Source: Sutterella sp. AM11-39 (GTDB taxonomy: Bacteria > Pseudomonadota > Gammaproteobacteria > Burkholderiales > Burkholderiaceae_F). From it: a stretch of DNA of 64,000 bases. The notes below the pieces were generated by a model, which was given only the letters and a program-made list of their open reading frames with translations, was not told the origin of the DNA and searched no databases. Location of the stretch: assembly GCF_003472385.1 (NCBI RefSeq), contig NZ_QRLV01000003.1, positions 186,001 through 250,000 of the forward strand, read 5' to 3'. The stretch's first letter is position 1, and every line of letters starts with the position of its first letter. Shown here one piece after another: positions 27,800 through 34,949 of the stretch. The position numbers and the translations under genes were made by a program.

Positions 27800-28754
27800 A
27801 TCGGCTGTTGAGATCTCGTTCGAGGAAGAATTTGTGCATGTGACGCAGACGCATGGCCGAAGCCTTTTTCTCGTACTCCGCAAACAGTCTGCAGAAATTA
27901 AGAATTCTGCTGTCCGTCACACGTTCGTCACAAACGGCGATGGTCAAATCCCAGGGCGGCCTGTGCCAGCCGGCAAGCACCCGAACTAAACGCCCTTGTT
28001 CGATTTCGTGTCGACAAATGTGAAATGACAGGTCGACAGCAATTCCTTCCGCAGCCAACAGCACCTCTTTTCCCGTCAGGACATCTCCGGCAAAGGCAAT
28101 GCGCTTATACATCAGCGGCGTGCGTTTTTCACCACAGATCAGTTCCTTCGTTGTCGGATAATTTCTGCCGCTTCGAATGATCAGATCGTGTTCGGCGAGA
28201 TCCTTGGGTTCAAGCGGTTCACCCCGAGTCTTGAGGTAATCCGGCGAAGCCAGCAGACAGTTTTCGGTATAACCGATATGCCAAAGCCTCAGACCTTCTG
28301 CCGGCGGTCTGTAGGGCAGGTAAGCCACATCGGCCTTGCCTTCGAAGAGATCTTGATGATCAATGTCCGAAAGAATCTCAAGCCGCAGGTTGGGATCGAT
28401 TCTTTCGTACCGTTTTAGAAAGTCAAAGACCGAGCTGCGGGAGATGTTTACGGGAATGCCCATGCGCACGACAATCGGCATTGCCAGACATTGCCGGGCA
28501 GCTTCTTCAAGTCGGCAGTGTGCGTCAGCGAGCGCTTTTGCATAGGGTAAAAGCGCTCGACCCGATGCCGTGAGTTGTACCGGTCGGTGCGTATGGTCAA
28601 TGAGGTCAATGCCCAAATCAGCTTCAAGCCGCCCGATCATCCTCGAACAAGCGGCCATATCTTTGTCGACCGCCACGGCAGCCGAGAAAAAGCCTTCGCC
28701 CGCCGAAAGCGCAAGAAGTGTTTTCCAAGCCTTGATGTTTTCCGTAACCCGCAC
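27798..28754 (-). CDS. LysR-family transcriptional regulator (divergent N-terminus)
   Basis: 318-residue LysR-type protein. The N-terminal helix-turn-helix is more diverged than in the other two LysR genes here (KAWKTLLALSAGEGFFSAAV, DKDMAACSRMIGRLEADLGI) but the wing LIDHTHRPVQLTASGRALL is clear. The effector domain follows (VVRMGIPVNISRSSVFDFLK, EGKADVAYLPYRPP). It is divergent from the flavoprotein gene at 28939 (184-base gap) and convergent with the ABC operon; the flavoprotein is the likelier target. Confidence 0.88.
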   Translation of the reverse strand: MRVTENIKAWKTLLALSAGEGFFSAAVAVDKDMAACSRMIGRLEADLGIDLIDHTHRPVQLTASGRALLPYAKALADAHCRLEEAARQCLAMPIVVRMGIPVNISRSSVFDFLKRYERIDPNLRLEILSDIDHQDLFEGKADVAYLPYRPPAEGLRLWHIGYTENCLLASPDYLKTRGEPLEPKDLAEHDLIIRSGRNYPTTKELICGEKRTPLMYKRIAFAGDVLTGKEVLLAAEGIAVDLSFHICRHEIEQGRLVRVLAGWHRPPWDLTIAVCDERVTDSRILNFCRLFAEYEKKASAMRLRHMHKFFLERDLNSR

Positions 28755-28938
28755 CGACCTTATTCCTCAAAACGTTTGTTTGTCGTTTTGACAATTAATT
28801 TTAGGCGGAAGTGTCGCTAAATATCTTTTTGACAGTAAAAATGAAAACAGAACGCAAGACTAACAGGACCGTAACGGGCCTTGAGCTGAACAGGCCGGAT
28901 ATTCGGTTTGTGTCAAGTCCAAATGGGAGAGAAAAGTT

Positions 28939-30483
28939 ATGACAACACAGCTAAATCGCCGCACATTTCTAACTGCAGGATCGGCTGCCGCAGCCGCTGC
29001 GTTGATTCCGGCAAGCGTATCGGCAAAGTGCACTGACCCGATGCCCGCCAAATGGGACGTGACAGTTGACGTTCTTGTAATCGGCTCGGGATTTGCAGGC
29101 CTTGCCTGCGCCATTGAGGCCAGGAAGGCCGGAGCCAGTGTGCTGGTTCTTGAAAAAATGCGCGCCTACGGAGGCAACTCCACCATCAACGGAGGCATCA
29201 TGTCGGTCCCCGGAAATGCGGCGCAGAAAAAACTCGGCATCAAGGACTCCCCGGAACTTCTTGCCGAAGATATGATCCGCGAAGGTCTCGGATACAACTA
29301 TCCGGATAAAGTTCTCACAATGGCCAAACAGGCCATGGCCACGTACGAATGGACGGTCAACGAGTTGCATGTCGAGTGGATTCCGGATCGCGTCGGTGCG
29401 GAAGGCGGACATTCTGTTCCTCGCCATCTTTTCACAGTCAACGGATCGGGATCGGAAATCGTCAAAAAGGAATACGACTACTGCAAGAAACTCGGTGTGG
29501 AAGTTCGGCTTCGTACCTATGTCGAAGAGATCATTCGAGACGGGGATGGCCGCGTAAAAGGACTCAAGGTGCGTGAAGGCTATCGGTTCCCGGACGCCAA
29601 ATCCGGCAAGGTGAAATTTATCCGTGCCCGAAAAGGAGTGGCTCTATGCTACGGCGGTTTTGGAGCGGACGTTAAGTTCCGTATGAAATTTGACCCGAAG
29701 TTGACGGATAAGTTCGATACCACAAACCAGCCCGGTGCCACTTCTGAGATGTGGCGAGAAGCTTCCCGCATCGGCTGCAATGTCATTCAGGAGGACTGGA
29801 TTCAGTGCGGTCCATGGAATTCGCCTGAAGAAAAAGGCATGGGCATTGCTCTTTACTTTGCGCAAGGCGCCGCTGCCACGCAGGGTGTTTGGGTCGACTG
29901 TGCAACGGGCAAGCGCTTTATCAATGAATTGGCAAACCGCAAAGTTCGCGCGGATGCTGTGATCAATAACAGCAACAAAGGCCATATGTCGATTGCCATA
30001 GCGGACGCGCCGACAATCGAAAGAACGATTGCAAAAACCCGTCCCGGTATTTTCGAAAAACAGCTCGAACGCGGTGTTGTTCATAAATTCGACACGCTTG
30101 AAGCTTTGGCTTCCGAATACAAGATCCCTCTCGAGGCTTTGAAAAAGACAATTGCGGATTACAACGCTGCTCTGGCCGCCGGCAAGGGCGATGAAATGGG
30201 GCGCTATTTCGCACCCGGTGCCAAGCCCATGGGCACGGCTCCTTTCTATTGCTCTATTCTCTCGCCCAAAGTTCATCATTGCATGGGCGGCGTTGAGACG
30301 AACAATAAGGGACAGGTGATCGACATCAAGACCGACAATCCCATTGCCGGCCTGTATGCCGCAGGTGAAGCCACCGGCGGCGTGCATGGAGCTGTTCGTC
30401 TGGGAAGCTGCGCTACGCTGGATTGCCTTGTCAACGGCCGCATCATCGGTAAGGAAATCGCCAAGGAAAAGCCTTGGTGCTAA
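28939..30483 (+). CDS. Tat-exported FAD-dependent reductase (fumarate reductase/urocanate reductase family)
   Basis: Soluble periplasmic flavoprotein of the FccA/IfcA/UrdA type, 514 residues. Tat signal NRRTFLTAGSAAAAAALIP (7-25). The FAD-binding motif is VLVIGSGFAGLACAIEARKAG (split: GSGFAG 49-54). GGNSTINGG and the substrate-side elements HHCMGGVE and VRLGSCATLDCLVNGR match the active-site His/Arg region of the family. There is no CXXCH heme motif, so electrons must come from a separate cytochrome or quinol oxidase. The alkene substrate is unknown. Likely controlled by the divergent LysR gene. Confidence 0.9.
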   Translation: MTTQLNRRTFLTAGSAAAAAALIPASVSAKCTDPMPAKWDVTVDVLVIGSGFAGLACAIEARKAGASVLVLEKMRAYGGNSTINGGIMSVPGNAAQKKLGIKDSPELLAEDMIREGLGYNYPDKVLTMAKQAMATYEWTVNELHVEWIPDRVGAEGGHSVPRHLFTVNGSGSEIVKKEYDYCKKLGVEVRLRTYVEEIIRDGDGRVKGLKVREGYRFPDAKSGKVKFIRARKGVALCYGGFGADVKFRMKFDPKLTDKFDTTNQPGATSEMWREASRIGCNVIQEDWIQCGPWNSPEEKGMGIALYFAQGAAATQGVWVDCATGKRFINELANRKVRADAVINNSNKGHMSIAIADAPTIERTIAKTRPGIFEKQLERGVVHKFDTLEALASEYKIPLEALKKTIADYNAALAAGKGDEMGRYFAPGAKPMGTAPFYCSILSPKVHHCMGGVETNNKGQVIDIKTDNPIAGLYAAGEATGGVHGAVRLGSCATLDCLVNGRIIGKEIAKEKPWC

Positions 30484-30490
30484 CGGAATA

Positions 30491-30574
30491 GATGGTTGAT
30501 TTGGGTTTCCCGAATCAACCATCAATGAAGTGGTATGGAATTTTTGGACTCCTAAGTGTCCAAAAAATCCGTAC
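30491..30574. repeat. Two successive inverted repeats after the flavoprotein gene
   Basis: First: GATGGTTGATTTGGG-TTT-CCCGAATCAACCATC (30491-30523), one G-T pair. Second: GTATGGAATTTTTGGAC / GTCCAAAAAATCCGTAC (30533-30574), two mismatches. The first may act as terminator hairpin although no T-run follows; the role of the second is unclear. Confidence 0.6.
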
Positions 30575-30747
30575 TGCTTCAAGGTAACCCAGTCAGTGAC
30601 TTGTTCGAAGGAGCCGAAAAAACGATGTAATCGGCTGACCCGTGTCGAAAAATTGCCGAATTTTGTGAGCAACCTATCCTTCGGGATGTGGCGCGCTTGG
30701 GATGGTGGAATAATCTCGCTCCCATACCGTTCCGCAAACAAAAGACT

Positions 30748-31962
30748 ATGACCACCGTCTTTCACAAGTCACTTGCCAAGACCGACAACGATTTTCCGCG
30801 CCGCGGCCTCACATTTGTGGCCGCCACAGCCTGTCTTATCTGCACCTTTATTGCAGCGGCCATCGCCATTCCGATGATGGCCGAGTGGCGAAGCGGGCTG
30901 AGCTTGAGCGAATCCGAAATAGCCATGACGGTGGTGAGCTATTTCGCCGGTTGCGTGCTCACGCTTTTTTTCTTTGCGCGCCTTTCGAATTTCTTCGGCC
31001 GCAAGCCGGTGGTTCTCGCTGCACTTTTGCTCGGCATGGCGGCAAGCCTTATGTACGCCAATGCACTTGAGGCTTCTGAAATCTATATCGGTCGTTTTCT
31101 GCAGGGTTTTTCCTGCGGCTTTGCGTCCAGTGCCGCGATGTCCTGGGTGGTTGACTCGGCCCCGCTCAAGTATCCCTGGCTCGGCACGGCTCTGACGGCG
31201 GCAGGGCCCAATATCGGTTTGTCGCTCGGTACTCTGATCACAGGTGTGGTGCTTGAAAGCGGTGTTTTGACGCCTGCCGAACTTTTTGACTGCGCTGTTG
31301 TGCTTCTCGTTGTTTGTTCCGGGTTGGCGTTTGCTTCCACCGAAACCATGCGCTTTGGAAGCGAATCTCTGGGCAGCGTCTTTGTACCCAAGATCGCCTT
31401 GCCTGTGCACCTGCGTCGTCGTTTTTTCGCAAGCGCCATTGCTTTTGTCGGAACCTGGGGTGTTGGCAGCTTTCTTCAAGGCTTTTCGGCGTATCTGTGT
31501 CAGGCTGTCTTCGGACACAGCAATGCACTCCTTGCCGGTGTCCTGTATCTCGTTTTGATCGTTCCCAATGCGACCATGGGTGTCTTTGCCGGGCGATTTG
31601 AGCCCCGTCCCACACTCAAGCGCTCCATTTTGCTCTTTACAGCGGCAGCTCTGGTGGCTTTCGGAACGCTCATTCATCCGTCCGTGTGGGTATTGTTGAT
31701 CAGTATTGCCTTGACAGGTGCTGGCAACGGTGCGGCCTGTTCAAGCGGTCTGCGTTTCCTCCTGGCGGGAACTTCGATTCAGGAACGTGCCGGCGTCATC
31801 TCGGCACTTTATTTGTCGGCTTACGTGGGCTCGGTGATTCCCAACCTCGTGATTGCTTCCATGCCGATGCCGGTGACGGAAACCATGATGGCCATCGGCT
31901 TTTCCGCTTGGGTGTTGCTGACGCTGATCGGTGTCTGGGGATGTCTGGCTCGAGTCCGCTAA
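30748..31962 (+). CDS. MFS transporter
   Basis: Inner-membrane major facilitator of 404 residues with about 12 hydrophobic helices, from ATG 30748 (MTTVFHKSLAKTDND); an open extension upstream to 30688 lacks a ribosome site. The loop 2-3 motif FFARLSNFFGRKPVV is the family hallmark, followed by YIGRFLQGFSCGFASSA. Drug/metabolite exporters of the DHA type have this look, but the substrate is not predictable. The gene may be cotranscribed with the GNAT gene 36 bases downstream. Confidence 0.88.
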   Translation: MTTVFHKSLAKTDNDFPRRGLTFVAATACLICTFIAAAIAIPMMAEWRSGLSLSESEIAMTVVSYFAGCVLTLFFFARLSNFFGRKPVVLAALLLGMAASLMYANALEASEIYIGRFLQGFSCGFASSAAMSWVVDSAPLKYPWLGTALTAAGPNIGLSLGTLITGVVLESGVLTPAELFDCAVVLLVVCSGLAFASTETMRFGSESLGSVFVPKIALPVHLRRRFFASAIAFVGTWGVGSFLQGFSAYLCQAVFGHSNALLAGVLYLVLIVPNATMGVFAGRFEPRPTLKRSILLFTAAALVAFGTLIHPSVWVLLISIALTGAGNGAACSSGLRFLLAGTSIQERAGVISALYLSAYVGSVIPNLVIASMPMPVTETMMAIGFSAWVLLTLIGVWGCLARVR

Positions 31963-31998
31963 ACTGCGGCGGATAAAGGTATGCAAGAAGTTGAGCAT

Positions 31999-32658
31999 AT
32001 GGATATTGAGCTGAGATTAGAGACGCCGGCGGATTATGCGGAGACGGAAAAGGTTGTTCGCGAGGCGTTTTGGAACGTATACGCTCCGGGCTGCACGGAG
32101 CATTACCTGGTGCACGTCATGCGCAGCAGTGAAAACTTCGTGCGAGAGCTTGCCTTTGTGGCGGTTGCAGACAGCAAGATAGTCGGTTGCGTGATGTTCG
32201 TGAAGGGAACGATAGCGGGTGACGACGGTGTCGTGCGAGAGGTTCTCACGCTCGGGCCGATTGCCGTGCTTCCGGCATACCAAAAGAAGGGAGTGGGGCG
32301 CCGTTTGATTGACCACGCTCGCAAGGAAGCCATACGGCAGGGGTATGCAGCGATTGTCTTATGCGGAGATCCTCTCTACTACTCGCGAGTGGGGTTTGAG
32401 CCTGCGGAAAATTTTGGGATTCGAACGGCTGACAACAAGTACTTTGTTGCTCTACAGATCTGTCCGCTGCAGGAAAAGAGACCGGAGTCCTATGCCGGTC
32501 GCTACAGCGATGATGCCGTCTACAACATCAGCCAGGAGGCGGCGTTTGAATTTGATCAGCAATTTCCGCCGAAAGATCGCCTCGAGAACACGTCGACACA
32601 AAAACGATTGCTGGAAATTATTGAAATGCAGCGACCGTTTGACGGCGCAAAACGCTAG
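31999..32658 (+). CDS. GNAT-family N-acetyltransferase
   Basis: Cytoplasmic acetyl-CoA-dependent acyltransferase, 219 residues from ATG 31999 (MDIELRLETPADYAE); ATG 31981 is possible but its AAAGGT sits too close. The acetyl-CoA loop is LPAYQKKGVGRRLIDHA, preceded by the beta-4 strand VLTLGPIAV and followed by DPLYYSRVGFEP, the YhbS-type arrangement. A C-terminal extension of about 60 residues (QEAAFEFDQQFPPK) follows the GNAT core. Acceptor unknown. Confidence 0.87.
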   Translation: MDIELRLETPADYAETEKVVREAFWNVYAPGCTEHYLVHVMRSSENFVRELAFVAVADSKIVGCVMFVKGTIAGDDGVVREVLTLGPIAVLPAYQKKGVGRRLIDHARKEAIRQGYAAIVLCGDPLYYSRVGFEPAENFGIRTADNKYFVALQICPLQEKRPESYAGRYSDDAVYNISQEAAFEFDQQFPPKDRLENTSTQKRLLEIIEMQRPFDGAKR

Positions 32659-32736
32659 AGAGCCGGCTTGATTTGGTTTTTGTGCGCACTGCAAAAACTG
32701 AGGTGATTTCTACGTTTTTGGTCGAGAATTTTCAGA

Positions 32737-32849
32737 AAAACGTTACAAAACGCCAACTCTTGTTTTGGAAAAACGTTACGGGACGCGTTTAGAATAATCG
32801 CCAAACGTTACAAAACGGATGTTCAAAATGGCGAAAAACGTTACAAATG
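32737..32849 (+). repeat. Four phased AACGTTAC repeats at the ATPase promoter and start
   Basis: AAACGTTACaaAACG-type units with CGTTAC beginning at 32741, 32774, 32806 and 32839, i.e. spacings of 33, 32 and 33 bases (three helix turns). Unit 2 is degenerate in its right half (CGTTACGGGACG). Unit 4 lies inside the coding region. A TAGAAT -10 hexamer is at 32790-32795. Confidence 0.8.
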
Positions 32850-34237
32850 ATCCCGATGAAAAGCTCTTTCTTGCTCGCAAAGCCCTACAGAAGCTGATTG
32901 CCTGGAAGGAAGCACCTCGACGCAGCGCTTTGTGCGTAGTTGGCGCCCGTCAGATCGGCAAAACAACGCTTATCCGTCATTTTGCGCGGCAATACTACGA
33001 ACACTTTGTAGAAATAAATTTTGTGACAGAACCGAAGGCCAAGGCCGTGTTTGCCGGTTCGCTCAATGCCAATGCCATTGTCACCGCGCTCTCCGCATAT
33101 CTACGTCGGCCGTTGGTTCCCGGAAAAACACTTATCTTTCTCGATGAGATTCAGGAATGCCCACAGGCGCGAGCCGCGATAAAGTTTCTGGTTGAGGACG
33201 GACGGTTTGACTACATCGAGTCAGGTTCTCTATTAGGTGTCAAGACAAATTCCGTCCCGTCTTTTCCCGTCGGTTTTGAAACGCCGTTGACGATGTATCC
33301 GTTGGACTTTTCGGAGTTTTGTATGGCTTGCGGCCTTCAGCCCGAGACTTTCGACTACCTCAAGACGTGTTTTGAGACATTGCAACCTGTAGCTGAAACC
33401 GTTCACAACAGCATGATGCAGCTCTTATACGCATACATGGTTGTCGGCGGGATGCCCCAGTGTGTCTGCACCTATATTGCCACGCACGACATCGGGCAGA
33501 TCCTTGCCATCCAGAACGATATTCTTGCGCTTTACCGCCTCGACATTGCACGCTACGCTGACAGAGATAAAGAAAAGATTAGGGAAATTTTTGATGCAAT
33601 TCCTTCCCAGTTGGAAGCCAAAAATCGTCGTTTCGTTCTTTCCGACATTGCGAAGTCAGCCCGGCTTCTGCGTTATGAAAATTCATTTGTCTGGCTTTCC
33701 GACGCAGGTGTGGCCTTGCCATGCTTCAACGTCACACAGCCAACATCGCCTCTGGGTTTAAGCGAAAAGCGAAATCTCTTCAAGCTTTTCTTGTGCGACA
33801 CGGGTTTGCTTGCCGCAGCAAGCATGCAGAACATTCAGTTCGATATTCTGCAAGGCAACGTCGAAGTCAATCTTGGTAGCGTGCTGGAGAATCTGTTTGC
33901 GCAACAACTGCATGCCAACGGCTTTGCACTGCGTTACTACAACTCCAAACGCCTGGGAGAAGTTGATTTCGTCATCCAAAACGGACGAGACATCACTCCG
34001 ATAGAGATCAAATCCGGCAAAGACTACAAAAAGCATTCTGCGCTTTCAAACGTGCTTGCGGTCGACGAATGGAATCTGAAGCGAGCCATAGTCTTTTGTC
34101 GTGGCAACATTGAAAGAAACAACGCCGTAACCTACCTGCCTTGGTATATGGTGCCGTTCGTTGTACCGGAGGAGGCTGCATCCGGAAAAATGCCTGTCAT
34201 CGATTTGTCAGCGTTAAGTGATGCAATAAAAGCCTGA
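32819..34237 (+). CDS. AAA_14/DUF4143-type orphan ATPase
   Basis: ATPase of 472 residues with N-terminal AAA domain and C-terminal DUF4143 nuclease-like domain. Walker A is GARQIGKTTLI and Walker B is TLIFLDEIQECP, followed by IESGSLLGV (sensor). The C-terminal part has VDFVIQNGRDITPIEIKSGK, a PD-(D/E)XK-like signature. Either ATG 32819 or ATG 32828 may start it; no ribosome site is clear, and in both cases a phased repeat lies inside the gene. It shares the general build with the DUF234 ATPase at 11350 but not its sequence. No partner gene is adjacent. Function of the family is unsettled. Confidence 0.87.
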   Translation: MFKMAKNVTNDPDEKLFLARKALQKLIAWKEAPRRSALCVVGARQIGKTTLIRHFARQYYEHFVEINFVTEPKAKAVFAGSLNANAIVTALSAYLRRPLVPGKTLIFLDEIQECPQARAAIKFLVEDGRFDYIESGSLLGVKTNSVPSFPVGFETPLTMYPLDFSEFCMACGLQPETFDYLKTCFETLQPVAETVHNSMMQLLYAYMVVGGMPQCVCTYIATHDIGQILAIQNDILALYRLDIARYADRDKEKIREIFDAIPSQLEAKNRRFVLSDIAKSARLLRYENSFVWLSDAGVALPCFNVTQPTSPLGLSEKRNLFKLFLCDTGLLAAASMQNIQFDILQGNVEVNLGSVLENLFAQQLHANGFALRYYNSKRLGEVDFVIQNGRDITPIEIKSGKDYKKHSALSNVLAVDEWNLKRAIVFCRGNIERNNAVTYLPWYMVPFVVPEEAASGKMPVIDLSALSDAIKA

Positions 34238-34342
34238 AACTTGAGTGAAAGTTTTCAGCGATTCTGAGAAAGCTGTTTCTGACGGCGTTCGTTGATATTT
34301 CAGGGGAAATTTTTCCGGCCTCAAAAAAATTTGTTTGAGCTC

Positions 34343-34370
34343 TTGGCAAATGCCTATTTTTCTGTAGAAT
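34343..34370 (+). promoter_or_regulatory. Upstream promoter of the tRNA-Asp pair
   Basis: TTGGCA and TAGAAT with a 16-base spacer, 131 bases before the first tRNA. Confidence 0.5.
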
Positions 34371-34428
34371 GCGCAGTCGTTGTGCAGAACACAGCCAAGT
34401 TTTGAAAAGCAAAGAACTCATTGAGGAC

Positions 34429-34456
34429 TTGCAATTTTCAAAAGAGTCTGTAAAAT
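34429..34456 (+). promoter_or_regulatory. Proximal promoter of the tRNA-Asp pair
   Basis: TTGCAA and TAAAAT with a 16-base spacer, 45 bases before the first tRNA. Confidence 0.6.
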
Positions 34457-34501
34457 GCACGTCTCTTCAGACGAAAGTTTGGAGAACAAATTGATCCGAA
34501 C

Positions 34502-34578
34502 GGAGTGGTAGTTCAGTTGGTTAGAATACCGGCCTGTCACGTCGGGGGTCGCGGGTTCGAGTCCCGTCCACTCCGCCA
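34502..34578 (+). tRNA. tRNA-Asp (anticodon GUC), copy 1
   Basis: 77 bases with encoded CCA. Acceptor GGAGTGG / CCACTCC, discriminator G; anticodon loop CTGTCAC gives GTC; T-loop TTCGAGT. Identical to copy 2. Confidence 0.97.
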
Positions 34579-34608
34579 CGATTAATTTGACAATTTGAAA
34601 AGCTCTGC

Positions 34609-34685
34609 GGAGTGGTAGTTCAGTTGGTTAGAATACCGGCCTGTCACGTCGGGGGTCGCGGGTTCGAGTCCCGTCCACTCCGCCA
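34609..34685 (+). tRNA. tRNA-Asp (anticodon GUC), copy 2
   Basis: Exact duplicate of the preceding tRNA-Asp, 30 bases after it and in the same transcript. Confidence 0.97.
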
Positions 34686-34697
34686 TAGCACCAAATG

Positions 34698-34727
34698 CCC
34701 TGTAGATTTGCATCTTCAGGGTTTTTT
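34698..34727 (+). terminator. Terminator of the tRNA-Asp transcript
   Basis: CCCTG-TAGA / TCTT-CAGGG imperfect stem followed by TTTTTT. Confidence 0.75.
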
Positions 34728-34949
34728 ATTGTCTGCAAATTCTCGTTTCAAAACAAGCGAAACGGATGGGGATGTTTGGTATCCTGCCTGTTCGCCGAGA
34801 CGGTCGAAATTGAGCAACATTGCTTTTAAGGACTCTTTTTCTTCCCTGCACGGTTGATGTGTTAAGAAAAAAAGAGGCGATAACAGCTTATTTGCAATAT
34901 ATTAGTTTCTGACCGCCACACAAGAGAATTCAAGGATGAGAAGCAGACA

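Noticed and set aside
32737..32849. CRISPR array
   Set aside because: Repeat units are only about 15 bases, imperfect, and end inside a coding region; the 32-33-base period reflects helix phasing rather than repeat-spacer units, and no cas gene is present.
34612..34857. 81-codon frame beginning inside the second tRNA-Asp
   Set aside because: Starts within a tRNA gene and runs through its terminator; no family resemblance.
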